Source: Isoetes taiwanensis
Lineage: Eukaryota; Streptophyta; Lycopodiopsida; Isoetales; Isoetaceae
DNA length: 64,000 nucleotides
Assembly: GCA_021234155.1 (NCBI GenBank)
Contig: JAJEKV010000013.1
Coordinates: 18,164,746-18,228,745 of the forward strand
Direction: 5' to 3'
A program made the position numbers and the translations under genes. The first letter of the stretch is position 1. Each line of letters starts with the position of its first letter. The notes under the pieces were generated by a model. It had not been told where the DNA came from, did not search any database, and saw nothing but the letters and a program-made list of their open reading frames with translations. This document shows, one piece after another, positions 36,201-47,807 of this stretch.

Positions 36201-36767
36201 ATAAAGAAAATAGCAAGCCCACGAATAGCTCTGCAGGCAAGGTTTTGCTGTGAAAAAGAAAAAAGGGGGCTCCGACGAGGATTTTATTAGGGTCTTTCTT
36301 TTATAGGTTCTTCTGCAATACCAATTTTCGCACATGGGAGCTCCAAATGCTCCTCACAAACTGAGGAATTCGAACCAAAACTCCAAATTGAGGTACAATC
36401 CTGTGCTCTGCCAAGAACAGGAAGTATAAAGATGGAGCCAAGTCCTGGGGCAAGATCATTCGACCAAATTTTGTAGCTCAGTTCTCTTTTCTGCCTTCCG
36501 GAATGCTTTAGAGAGCAGGTTTCAAGCCCTTTTCTGCTAAAAATCTTTTCTATTTGTTCATCACGTTTTTCTTGTGCAGAGAAGTGATTAAAGACAACTT
36601 ATTTTGTAATGGTAAGTGTCACTACTACTTTGACCTTCCTTAAATAAACTCTTACACCTCCTACAAACTAGATAACCTACAACTTTTTACTCTATGCTCA
36701 TTCAAACTTAGAGGAGACATATTAAAATTCAACTCCCATGGCGCGGGCTTCACCAGCCAAATTCTTG
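33201..36767. other. Unassigned AT-rich region
   Basis: No protein family, RNA gene or complete element is recognised. An (AAAT)n microsatellite lies at 35027-35052. The segment around 35055-35090 (TTTCAGGCAAAAAAAAAA, then CCAAAAAT and TTTGGCAT) resembles 22040-22090 in the LINE 5' UTR, so a related 5' UTR relic may be present. An 84-codon frame at 35999-36253 has no recognisable content. Confidence 0.4.
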
Positions 36768-37477
36768 TAAAGATATACAATTGTTGGGCCATACACAATT
36801 TATATGTTTTTCATCTTTCTTATGAATGTAAAATGTGTAGATTTCTAAAGGTATTTGATCCTATTCATAAATGACATATAAGACCTGAATCATTTCTAGA
36901 TTGTTCCTGAATCGTAGAGGAGGCCCGGGGGGTTCACCTATACTATAGGCGGATATGCCATCTGCGTTACTCATGTAACCCAAAAACCTATTGTATACGA
37001 CACATTTATATCAAAAACCCCTTGTAATACGACTAGTCAATGGTAAGGAAATGCAACCCATATCATACATTTACATGCCAAATATGCATTACAAAGTAGT
37101 CCTTTCCTTATATATACGTTCTTTCCCTCCCCCCCAATCTTATTCGTATTATTACTACTATATCCTTATTAACAATAAATATTTATGATCTAACGAACGT
37201 GAACTTGTGATAGAACATAAATGCATCTAGTGAAGACAGACATGTTTAAACTATATTCCTTATTTTTTGGTAAGTATACGATACGACTAAACTAATAAAA
37301 AACCCCATATAGTTCATGCAGATGGTTCGTACGGCATATACTTGGTGCACCCCCTTGAGAGGAGGTGCTAAATTATTCCTAGAAGCGGTCGTCTTCATTA
37401 TTTCTTGCATTTATGAGTCTAACTAACATGGTTGATGCACAATTCATGCTGTTAGACGTCAAATCCTATTTGTCAAG
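36768..37477 (+). repeat. Repeat X, copy interrupted by a MITE
   Basis: Segments 36768-36923 and 37366-37477 together match 52221-52497, for example AAAGATATACAATTGTTGGG and GAAGCGGTCGTCTTCATTAT. The uninterrupted copy defines the insertion 36924-37357. Repeat X therefore flanks copy 2 of the segmental duplication on both sides, in the same orientation. It encodes nothing recognisable and may be part of an LTR or a recombination partner. Confidence 0.6.
36924..37357. mobile_element. hAT-like MITE, 434 bp, 8-bp TSD
   Basis: The 8-mer AGAGGAGG stands on both sides (36916-36923 and 37358-37365), while the related empty site at about 52373-52382 has it once. The ends are imperfect inverted repeats: left CCCGGGGGGTTCACCTATA, right (reverse complement) CAAGGGGGTGCACCAAGTAT. 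Eight-base duplications are typical of hAT elements. There is no transposase, so it is non-autonomous. Confidence 0.6.
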
Positions 37478-37942
37478 GTTTATAGTTAAAGAACATGTTT
37501 TTTAATCTCTATATACATGGAATCATTAGTTTTTATACTATTGTCATTTCTTGTGAGAATGTGGTATTTTCACGCATCCCCACCCCACCCCTTTTTGTAT
37601 AGACAGGGCATACACTATCACACGGAGGGCTGGCGGCGAACCGGCAAAATTGGCTATCCTGATACATTTTCACATTTTTTAACGAATTGGGGCAGAGGTT
37701 ATTTAGGTTAGGATGGATTCCATTGGATAACAATAGGAAGGCAAATTCAAGAAATTTCTTGTGTCCTTGAAGAGCTCAGGAAGAGCCACTATCACTTATA
37801 ATCTGGGTCTGTAATTGCTCGAACATTATGTGGATGTTTCTAGAGGTCATTATCATCTGGTGAAATAAAGTAGCTATCTATATCCTTTATTATAAAATTT
37901 TACTGTATGTCTGTCGGGTGCAAATATTCTTACCCTGGTTTT

Positions 37943-38180
37943 GGTGATTCCGGTGAATACTCTCCCCATGGAATCACCAATCGTCAGCGGGATCCGTTCC
38001 GAGGCCCCCGGTATTCGTACTCGCAGTCCGCGTGTACCTTACGATGGATCCCAACCATCCGCTCTGCAGCAGAGGTCCATCTGGCCGTCTATTTTTTATA
38101 CCTTCCGGTGGAATCACACGTTGAAAAATACCGCGACGACGGAATCACCGCCCTTTTATTCCACGGGGCCCGAATCACCA
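37943..38180 (-). repeat. 29-bp minisatellite units in inverted orientation, Helitron 1 left end
   Basis: GTGATTCC at 37943 is followed by GGAATCAC at 37970, with TACTCTCCCC between, which is the complement of the unit body. More GGAATCAC/CGAATCAC motifs lie at 38110, 38141 and 38171, spaced 30-31 bases. Orientation is opposite to the array at 39683. Confidence 0.55.
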
Positions 38181-39682
38181 TTCAAATATCCTAGTAAAAT
38201 TCAAATTTTTGGCGTCCCGTTCTTCTTAAGAACTAGTGCGGCTATGGCGGTTTGTTCCGGCGATAGATGGCGATTGAAAAAAAAGCCATCAATGGAGCTT
38301 TAATCAGTTAAATCTTTTAGTATAAGGTCAGATTTGGCTCCTTTTTATTCTAACCCTTTTTTTTACTGCTTTCCGAATCTACCCTAGTTTGCGCCAAGCT
38401 TTGCGATGGCCGGTTCGACTTTCGGCCGAGGATCCGAAGAAGACCGGAAAGGTGAGGTGTTCCAACAACTGGAAGGATTTGGATTCATAACTTCCGGACG
38501 ACGAAGGGGAACGTGATGCAGGAGGCAGAGTTTCTATTGCAGGCTTTGATTCGCGAGGTTTTCTTGGTGCAATGAGGTTTCTGTTTCTCTGTTTCCTCTG
38601 TTTTCCCTCTGTTTTCCCAGGGTTATGCCCCCTCTCCCAAATCAAATAAGAATCCCCTGAAGGAGAAAGCAAACCAGGGCCGAGGGAGACCTCTTCAGCG
38701 GCTGACTTGGGCCGCTAAATCCTCTTCTACATTTGGGTTCCTTATGTACCAGGCCCCATTTCAAGCCGGTCGGTAAGACCCAAGCTGCTTTAACATTTCC
38801 ACTGTTTTGAGTAAGGTTCAAGCATTCATTTCTTATTATACTTTTAGAATGAGCATGAATAGCGGTAGCGGAACTGTTGAAGCCCTAGATAAAGATGCAA
38901 AGACTCCGCATATCATGCAAAATCGCCTCTTCATTCTCCTCGCCGGTGAAGAACCAAAATCGAGTTGATTTTAATATGGAAGCTCCATAACGGATGAAGA
39001 CCCTAATTCGTCACGGCGAGTTTTGGGGCGGGGATGATCTTTCTAGCTTTTGCCTTGGCTGTTGATGCCACCACAGATCTTGAGGCCTCCCTTGAGATGC
39101 ATGGAAATATGAAGAAAATGAAGTGTTGCAGGCTTTTTGATTGCGGAGAGGTTTTTACGTTTTACGGAAAGTGAAGGGATTCAATTCTTTCGGACGGCTA
39201 CCTCATTCCAAATTCTTGTATTCCATACAAAGAGCCTCTCATCTTTTGACATACCTGAACTAACTCCCCGTTTCTTAGCTCCATTCATGCGGGTTCTTTC
39301 ATTTTGTTACATAATTTGAGCAAGGTTAGGTCATGTCGACATGTTCGGAAATACGGGGGTTTAAGCGGTTTTGTTTCTTGTTTCCTCTTCTTGTTTTTTG
39401 AAGCGACCCATGGCATTGCCGATATTGGCAAGGGGTTCAAATCCCCAACCAGAAATGTTATGGGCAGTGCAGAACATAACAATGGACATGCACACACACA
39501 GCTTGTTTTTTTTTCACCATTGGTTTAGTATTAATTTCATTCAGGATCTTCAAGTAACGTAGGCTTCCTTAAACCATCCTCAACCATTTTTTATGGAATC
39601 GGGCATAACCTTCTTCTGGGATTGGACTATCTGCCAATTTTTCCTCCCTGCCTGTAGTTATTACATACTTAAAGGTCTCCAG

Positions 39683-39945
39683 GTGATTCCTTCTCGAGGA
39701 ATAGTACGAGGTGATTCCACGGCGGAGAATATTACCGCGGTGATTCCACGGGGGAGAATATTTACGTGGTGATTCCACAGGGGAGAATATTATCGTGCAT
39801 GATTCCACGGGGAAGAATATTACAGTATGCGGTGATTCCACCCCGCAGGATCAATTCCATGTGATTCCGTCGCGTAGAATAAAAGGTTGGTGATTCCATC
39901 CGGCAGTATTTCGCAGACGTGATTCCGCCGGAAGGTATAAAATGG
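39683..39945 (+). repeat. 29-bp GTGATTCC minisatellite, nine units, followed by a TATA box
   Basis: Unit starts lie at 39683, 39711, 39740, 39769, 39799, 39832, 39861, 39890 and 39919, spaced 28-33 bases. The consensus is close to GTGATTCCACGGGGGAGAAT followed by ATTACGCG. A further unit start is at 40022. The last unit runs into GGTATAAAATGG at 39934-39945, a good TATA-box match, then three GGTACGGATAACGGGGCA repeats (39955-40015) and a 76-codon frame from ATG 40049. This looks promoter-like, but there is no evidence of expression. Confidence 0.7.
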
Positions 39946-40048
39946 AGCCTGTCAGGTACGGATAACGGGGCAGGTACGGATAACGGGGCAAGAGGGTACG
40001 GATAACGGGGCAGGAGGGTTAGTGATTCCGCGGGAGAGTTTCACCGCG

Positions 40049-40279
40049 ATGGAATCAACCAAAACCAGGGTAAGGATATTTTCACCCATGTCTGTCTTGC
40101 GTGTTGCCCTAGATCGTGTGGCTGAGACTTACTACGACTCTGATCCACGGCGGCTACCGGACAAAAAAAGTCGTGGTTATGTCTTGAAGCATGTGGTTCT
40201 CACTTTCTACAATTTGGCGAGCCCTCCAGCGAGCATCAGCGCCACAGGAGATGCCGTAGAAACTGAAGCTTTCGGGTAG
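40049..40279 (+). CDS. Unrecognised 76-codon frame inside Helitron 1
   Basis: The frame begins at ATG 40049 and reads through VLRVALDRVAETYYDSDPRR to a TAG at 40277. I do not recognise it. It is listed only because it follows a TATA-box match by about 105 bases and the GTGATTCC array. It may be a captured exon (a possible donor site follows the conserved-looking part) or chance. A longer antisense frame overlaps at 40154-40495 and is equally unidentified. Confidence 0.2.
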   Translation: MESTKTRVRIFSPMSVLRVALDRVAETYYDSDPRRLPDKKSRGYVLKHVVLTFYNLASPPASISATGDAVETEAFG

Positions 40280-43200
40280 TAGCCAGGTGTGGCCTTGCCT
40301 TACGATGTCTTTTTTACACTGTGCTCTACAATCCCCCTTTGCATCCGTTTTACATACTTCAAATAGGAGGGCATACCCAGTGAGCACAACAAGCCCTTCT
40401 CCCTTATCTGTTTCGGAAGCTAAAGTAGGAGGAATGGTAGAGATGGGGCGCTTCTGTGTGGGTGCCCAGGAGTCTCTGGGAGATCCTTTCGCCATAGCCA
40501 GAAGCTAGAAAGCTTAATGAAAGCCAGAAAGATGTTCCAAGAAATATGATCCGGTTATGTTTTTAAGCTTTGGATCCGTTCCAGATATTGTTAGTTTCGA
40601 GTCCAAATGCAGCAAGGAGGTTTCTGCGATAAGCAGGTTATATCATGTTGAGTTTGCAGAAACTTCTACTATAAAGCTCGCCCATTGCAGTTTGTTAGGC
40701 AAGCCCATTAATCGCCCAAAAACCGAACTACTAATAAGGTAGTTCTGAGGTTGAAATTCTCTTCCTCTAAGCAGTTGAATGCTTCAGCAATGCTAAACTG
40801 ACACTTTAGGAACTCTCTGCATATATGTTACACCTGCAAGGCTGCTGTGTGTATGGAGCATAGTTGTGTATCAGAATTTAAGCTTCCAGAAGGAGGCATC
40901 ACAATGTGCATCTCAAATGTCTCCCCTCTCCGAGCAGAGTTTCTCTGTGGAGCATATCTGAGCCACTTACATACTTCAGTGTTTGGAGGAGTTCTGCTTT
41001 ATTTCCCTATCTCTCTTCTATCACGATCGAAGAGGCACAAGAAAGGGTTTAACCTCGAAAAGCAATCCTGAGGCACAAGAAAGGGTTTAACTTCAAAAAG
41101 CAATCCTTAGCAACTTCAAGTCCAAATCAAAGGCCACAAAATGTTGGGAAGATCATGCAGATCTCTGAAAGGTTTGTCATTTGTAGTTGTTTCCATTAAT
41201 TGTGTTCGAACTCCAGACAACATTGCTGAATGGAAACCTGTGATATCATTTTCAATGTGTTATCTTAAAGAGTATGATGAGTTTTGTTCTATGTTTGTTT
41301 GCAGTTATTAAAAGGATCTATTTGCAGGACCTAAGGCAAAGCTGCGCATGTCAGACTGGGCAAAACACGGGAGGAGCAGCTGGTTTATTAGCTTCATTGT
41401 CAACATGTTGATTGTGTCAATCTAGGAAACAGTCAAAAGATTACAGGAAGAGATATCTGAAGCATATCAGATCAAGGTGCATTTTGCACTTAGCATTTGA
41501 TGGACTCCACATGGAAATATGAAACTACGAAATGCACAATTTGCAAGCAACATCTTCATCAAGATGCAAAGTATTGTTAGTCATGTGCGTATAAAAAAGG
41601 TGAGAATTTTTTAATGTCTATATAATATTCTGCAAGAAGTCTACACAAATTGTCAAATGTATGCACATGGCCTTCACCACATTGAGAACATTATGCTGTA
41701 GATTTGATGCCTTTATCTGCACCTAATCCACCTCTGGCATTCCAACAGATAGAAGGCATCCTAGGTAAGAATTTTGGCAAGCTCTTTTTGTTGAAATGTG
41801 GCTTACCACAGATCCGAAGATGCACATATACTTCCCATATTTTTTCTTCTTGCATGGGTTCTTCTCATTCTGTGCAAATTCGATCTGTCTGCCATGGTTC
41901 CAAATTGTTCGAGATAAAGTTCAGCAATCTGTTCCAGCACTCAATGATATGAAAAGGGTCTCTGATCTTGCTGCCCATGGCCATGGCCAAAACTATAAGC
42001 TATTTGTTTTATGCTTTTGTTATATTTTGCTGGCAGTCTAAGAACTCATTTCTCTTTGCTGGCTCAGTATCTCATTTCTTGCATAAAAAAATCTTCAACA
42101 ATTGCTCGATTAGGTTTCATTTTGGGGTGATGTCCACATTTCCAGCATATGTGTTTGCCAATAGCTATGGGCTTCAAGTGTTTCGTGCTTCATATAGTTA
42201 GAGGTTTCTGTACACACACCTTTCAATCTCATCATCTCCTTCAACATTTCAGAGGCTTCCCTCTCTGTTTGTGAACGTGGAAATTGTTTTCTATATGACT
42301 GCATTTCTTGAAATCATCAATGTCCAGATCGTGCATGACAAGGCTGTGGAAGCCCAATTTGTTTCTGTCTGCTTAGACGAAGTATTCATTTAGAATCAAG
42401 AATAGAGATCTGTGGCTTTGTAACTGTAAGTTCTTTCTATATGCATCAGTATTTTTTTTTCCATATTTCCATGTCGTATGTGGATTCGCATTACAATTCC
42501 TGCATGTGTGAGGTGTTGGACAGAGTGAATATGGCAATGAAAACGATTGCCTGTTTAAATGTTTACGAAGAAATTCCAATACAGCAATAGTATTTCAGTG
42601 TCTTAGAGGCATCGCCATTTTGTAGGTTTGCTCTATAGATATAGATTGATATAGTGGTTGGATATAGTGGTTGGAGATGGCACCACCAGTTTCATAGTTG
42701 TTGCTGGTCGTCTGTCGAAACACTGCCTTTAAAAGGAAGTTCATCCTAGCATTAAATGTGAATATTATAAAGAGGACATTATAAAGAGTTTCTTCAAGAA
42801 GACACCATACAAATTACACATGCTAGGCATTTTTTCTCTTTAAGTGAGGCCATGCGAAGCCCATGCATTAGTTGATGGCTATAGTTGCAACTTAGATATT
42901 GATGCAAATAGAGCTATAGCAAATGGCAATGCTTCATGCATCACTTTTGCTATACTTTGACATTGTATGGTTATTCTATATAGATCCCTTGAACTTGACC
43001 ACCTATTTTTTAGATGGACAAGGGTTATGAGCACATCTCTACATATCTTATGCCTGACGAAAAGCGTTGTATGAAGATCTATATGAAAATTGGTATAGAA
43101 TTAATTATGAATCTTAGTTAGGTCATTCCAACCATAACACTTTTGAATTAGTTTTGGATTAAGACCCCTGTATGTTATTTATGTCTCTCAGTTAGGTCTA

Positions 43201-45612
43201 CATGTATATTAGATAGGGTTTAAAGCTGCATTTGTCATTGCCACTTCAAGGTTCAACTTCAGGGTTCTGCAACTTTCAGTTCCCTTCTACTGCCTCTTGA
43301 ACATTGCAAGCTGCCCAAAACGGCGTAGAAGTATAGCATCTACATCTTAAGGGGCTTCCAAACAACAAAAACTGTACCCCATACTTTAACGTCACTTACT
43401 CATAAACAACACATTAATATCCCAATCTTCATATCACATAGAAAGCCCACCAACGGTGGGCAATTTTCTAGTATAATACTAAGATGATAGCTTGTGCAAT
43501 ATCTTGCTTGTTCATTTTATTGTGTGTGACAACTTTCATTGAGTCGTTAAATGATCAGTTATTATTTTGCCCCCTATTGAGTGGGAATATTTTCGTGAAA
43601 ATCTGAAAAGCATTCTGGAAATGATGCACGATCTTTACTATAGAATGTTTCCTGGTGCAGATTGTCTAGTTACCGGAACAGCCAGAGATAAGTTGATTTT
43701 GCTACTTTATGTCAAATGCGGCAGTTATTTTATGGCATTTGATTTCGTCCCTTTTTGGTTTGTTAGATGGAAAAAAGATCGGGTTTGTGCTTTCGGATGG
43801 ATATCCGAGTCCATGCATCTAGCTTTAGAAGTTAGCTATTGCTCCACTTGTTGTTATCCGTTGCTTTAGATTTCCATGGCATCTGCATATTGATTTATAC
43901 ATGAAACGGACCCTTTTTGGGAGATAAGTCGACATCTTCTAATTGGTTAGTGCCATGGTTGTTAACAGCTAAATGTTCAATCCACCCGCTTGAATTTGGG
44001 CCTTTACATATGTCGTCTGATCCTCTTCTTAAAATTATCGAAGCTTTATGTAATCTGGCTGGTGATGCTTATATGCTCATGAAACTGCTGGTCCTCAATG
44101 GCATTAACACAGAAGAATCTTGGCAGGTCCTTCTGATTCATGTACCTATAATCAAAGCAGTTGGTTCCTGAGCTCTTCCAGGTTCTAAACTTGATCATGT
44201 TTACTAAATTACTAAATTTCTGATACATAACTCATGGTTTGGCACTTTGCAACAATCATTTTCTTATCAGCAACAACCATTTGCATGTAAGATGTTGCAG
44301 ATTAAGATGTTGCCGTAGTCTTTGTGTTTCTATTATTTCTATTTGTACGATTTGTTTCCTTACTGATTCTCCTTTGGATTGGCGGATCCAATGCAGAGTG
44401 GATACATTGTGAGAACCCAGATTTTAGCTACAACATTCTTATGCATTTAAGAGCTCACTATAATTTTGGGCATAAGTATTTAGATCGGGTCTGTGCTTTT
44501 GGATGTATATCCCACTCCATGCATTTCTTCCTCACGAAACATTGTGACTGCATTATCTGGCGCCTGTTATCCATTATTGTAGGCGGTTGTGCAAAGGACA
44601 GTTGTGTATGCCTTTGCAATAGATGGCGAATGGTAATGGCTATGGGTAGATTCTGAACAGAGGTTGAGTCCTTTACTAGAGGTTGCATACTAGAGGTTGA
44701 GTTGCAACGGGTCTCCGTCAGCGAATTGGGAAACGAGCAAATATGAGGTATACTTTCTTCTTTCGCATAGATTACCAGATTTAGAACTTAGATATTTTAG
44801 GTCCTTCTTTATGGGCAGCACCAGATGGGCGATTTTATGATTGTATCTTTTGGGTATCAATCTTTCTTATTAAATATCTTTCAATATGTTGAATTCTTCA
44901 TCACATGTTTCATGTTCTGATTTCTGGTTTTTTCTTAAAAAATGGTTAGTGCCATCCCCTGCGAATCGTGATTCATATTCTAACTTAATATATCTTGGAG
45001 AAAGTTTTGGTTGTCAGGTTTGAATTCACGAGACTTAATTCAGCACATTATAGTGCATTAGTAATATGCTTCATAGCACTCCTGCTCAACATATTTGCTT
45101 CAACGAATGGGGATGAAAAGTTCATTAATAGAGTAATAAGCTTCAATCCTCTGAATCTCATCAAGAAAAAAAAGGAAAAAAAAAACCATAATCCATTCAG
45201 CTGCTTCCTACCTAATTTTAGTTGGTAATGCCATCGATGCGAGCCATCGGATCGAGATTCTTGAATGGACGAGCATGCACCTCTCCCATGCATGCATGTA
45301 TTTTCTAGAGCTCTGGTTCGTTTAGGGATCGCTATTTCTTGCAGGTTCTTCATCGACTTTCCATCGGCGTTTTCTCCTCTCTCAGCAGTTCCTATGACTC
45401 CCACCCATCCTCTCTTAACTTGTATATTATTGTAAATGTTGTTTTTTGTCGCGTGGCACGCATGACCAGCCCCTCGCTTTTTTGACGTCTAAATATTGTT
45501 TTTTCGCGTGGCACGCGTAACCAGCCGCTTGCTTTTCGAGGTTTTTTCTCTATTGGTTTTTCGGTTGGTGATGTTCAGGTCCAGGGGTGACACTACAAGA
45601 GAATGATGGTTA

Positions 45613-45895
45613 AACGTCAGAATAATCGTCAGAGAGCCTTTATAAAATGGACAACCGCCTCAGCCCTTATTCCGATTCGAATATACCGACGAGTTTTAAT
45701 ATACCGACGAATAATAGTTTTATTTAGTGACATAGTCGATAATAGTCAGTTGAATAGTCAGAGAATTAGTCATTTAAATAGTCACAAAATTCGTCATTTT
45801 GTTAGTCAGATAGTTCGTCAGTTAATCATAATATTAGTCATCGTACTAGTCAATTTATTAGTCAATTCAATAGTTAGAATATTGGTCATTTTATT
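45613..45895. repeat. CACTA left subterminal repeat array
   Basis: TAGTCAG, TAGTCA and CGTCAG motifs recur at 12-15-base intervals, separated by AT-rich linkers. The 113-codon frame through this array is repeat-derived. Confidence 0.85.
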
Positions 45896-45952
45896 GAAAA
45901 TATTGCCAATACATAAAAATTGGTATTTTTCGTACTGCAAATAAATGAAAGG

Positions 45953-46015
45953 AGCTCCAAGGAATCGAACCTTGGTTAAACCATTATCTCCAACAACAAC
46001 TGATGTGTATAAAAG
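45953..46015 (-). other. tRNA-like B-box segment within the CACTA element
   Basis: On the minus strand CCAAGGTTCGATTCCTTGG is a perfect T-arm-like hairpin containing the B-box GGTTCGATTCC. A loose D-arm-like CAGTTGTTGTTGGAGATAAT lies about 30 bases upstream. No full cloverleaf can be drawn, so this is at best a tRNA relic or SINE head. Confidence 0.35.
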
Positions 46016-46464
46016 AATCATTTTTTCAGTCTACAAAAAAATCAATTTTTCAATTGCTCAGAACTTTGCTAGAAAAGAGAATTAACAAGATCAAGCTTTA
46101 ACTAATTATGATTACCTTGTTGATCTCCAATATGCATATACTCATTTTCGCACGTAAGAGGATCTTGTTGTAATTTCTATATATGACAGAGAGAGATTAT
46201 TAGAGAAAGAATGTACCAAGTACACATTTTCACCAAATCAAGTTGCACAAATCGTAAGAATAACATAAAATAATTAAAGCATCCAACAAACCTATCGTCA
46301 CTGTGGCTCACTCTTTTCTGCATTCCAATCAACTGCCAGCCAGAATTTAGGGATGCTGCGTCCCTGTTTTGCAGAAAATGCCCGGCCTGAAAATAGTCAA
46401 ATAATTTCTTGTTAGATCTTATGAACCTGCATTAAAGCGCAATATAATTTACTAATAAGATTAC

Positions 46465-47191
46465 CCAATCTACAAGCATGTCGCTTTCTTCACTGAAGGC
46501 CAGCTTTCCTGTTAAGATCTCAAGCAAGAGAACACCAAAAGAGTAAACATCTCCTGCTCGACTATATACTCCTTTGTGGACAACATCTGGATCCACGTAG
46601 CCACCAGTTTTCCGCACTACTGCAAGCTCTGAACTCTTTACAACAGGGACTCTCCCCAAGCCTGTCATCTGCAGAAATAATATGATATAATAGGTTTCAC
46701 GATTAAACTCTCAATAATTAATTGTTCTCCATACCGTGTAAGTTTTCAAAAAGAGACCCGTTTGGCGCATACTGAAAAATGAGCATTCTGAAGGAAAAAA
46801 ACTTCCAGATGAGTATATAAAGTTAGCCATAAACACGACCCTCAAAAGTAGACTAGACATAAACATGCATGTGGGTCTTCTCGTCACAAAATCCTATCAA
46901 GCTACTCAAGTGTTGATGATGAACACATGACATAAGTTCAACCTGTATTAACATTACTAACAAGAATTTTGACTCAAATGCACCCTTAAGGACACCTACA
47001 TACCTGAAATCTGAAACTGGCATCCACGTCTGAACTTTCAGCAATGCCTTTCTTTATGCTTTTTGTGGCAACCTCAGTTCCATCTCCTAAAATTCCCTTG
47101 TATACAAGATTAGTCGTGCCTTCTCCTATCAAATTACTGAATCCCTCACTCACCACTTCAATTTCCTGATACGTGAAACGGAAAACATGAC
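46465..47191 (-). pseudogene. Captured receptor-like kinase fragment (four exons)
   Basis: Minus-strand exons with GT-AG borders are visible. 47191-47004 is the N-lobe: FRFTYQEI, IGEGTTNLVYKG and the kinase Lys in EVATKSIKK. About 46942-46870 gives ELMSCVHHQHLSSLIGFCDE. 46787-46735 gives MLIFQYAPNGSLFENLH. 46668-46465 gives GYVDP and GDVYSFGVLLLEILTGK. Introns are kept, so it was copied from genomic DNA, not mRNA. The exon with the catalytic HRD loop and the DFG Asp is missing (the last exon starts MTGLGRVP where DFGLARV is expected), so it cannot be an active kinase. The donor gene would be a plasma-membrane receptor-like kinase of the plant. Confidence 0.85.
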
Positions 47192-47807
47192 CTGCAAAGA
47201 AATTTGAAACTTGTAAGTGCTCCTCTACAGGGGTAAGGAACACATTTCAAGGACATTTACCTCTTATAAGCCCCTTTGTGAAGACGGGTTTTCTAGCCTT
47301 CTGATGTGTAACAGGAAGCTTCTGTTTGCAAAACCGCTTGCGCAAAATCATAATCAGCCGCCTTGTCTGCAGTATTAAGCGGCCTCTGCCGCTTTGCCTC
47401 TACATATAATTAAAAATGCCATATCCTAATCCTGTCTTTTGCTGCATTCAAAAATTTGATAGTGCATTTCATTAGATTACTATGTAAAACATGTTACCTT
47501 GTGATCATGCGCCATATCGGTTTGCTGCTCTGCCAGACTCTGCAGTCCCTCCAAACCGCTCCGCCAGACTCTGCCGTTCCGGAACGAAAACTTAATGGCA
47601 ATGAAAACCTAAATCGAAATAATGGAAAGGGATTAAAAAACGAAATAGAAAATACTGAGGGAAAAAAGAACGGAGTTGAATGGGTATTTTGCACAGAGAT
47701 GCCTTGGATGTGGATAATCTCTACAAGCTACCTGTTCTAAGACCCATGATCAGACAACAATTCTTGTGTGCTATTATAAAGAAATTGCAAAGAAATCGCA
47801 AACTTAC

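Larger units (their letters stand above)
37883..43471 (+). mobile_element. Helitron 1 (non-autonomous, plus strand)
   Basis: In copy 1 the host reads CTATCTATATATAATAC without interruption (15044-15060). Here CTATCTATA and TATAATAC are separated by 5,589 bp. The insert begins TCCTTTATTATAAAATTTTA and ends with a perfect 7-bp hairpin (GCCCACC, loop AAC, GGTGGGC; 43445-43461), six bases, then CTAG. The flanks are A on the left and T on the right, with no duplication. These fit the Helitron rules exactly. No Rep/helicase is encoded. The interior carries GTGATTCC minisatellites, an 18-bp triplet repeat (39955-40015), a 38-bp duplication (41033-41108) and several unidentified frames. It may carry captured host DNA, but I could not name any. 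Confidence 0.9.

Noticed and set aside
39410-39475. tRNA gene (GGGGTTCAAATCCCC)
   Set aside because: A good T-arm is present but no acceptor stem or D-arm at the right distance.
39683-39945. CRISPR-like array (29-bp periodic repeats)
   Set aside because: Only the GTGATTCC core is constant and there are no unique spacers between identical repeats. The context is a plant Helitron, so it is a minisatellite.
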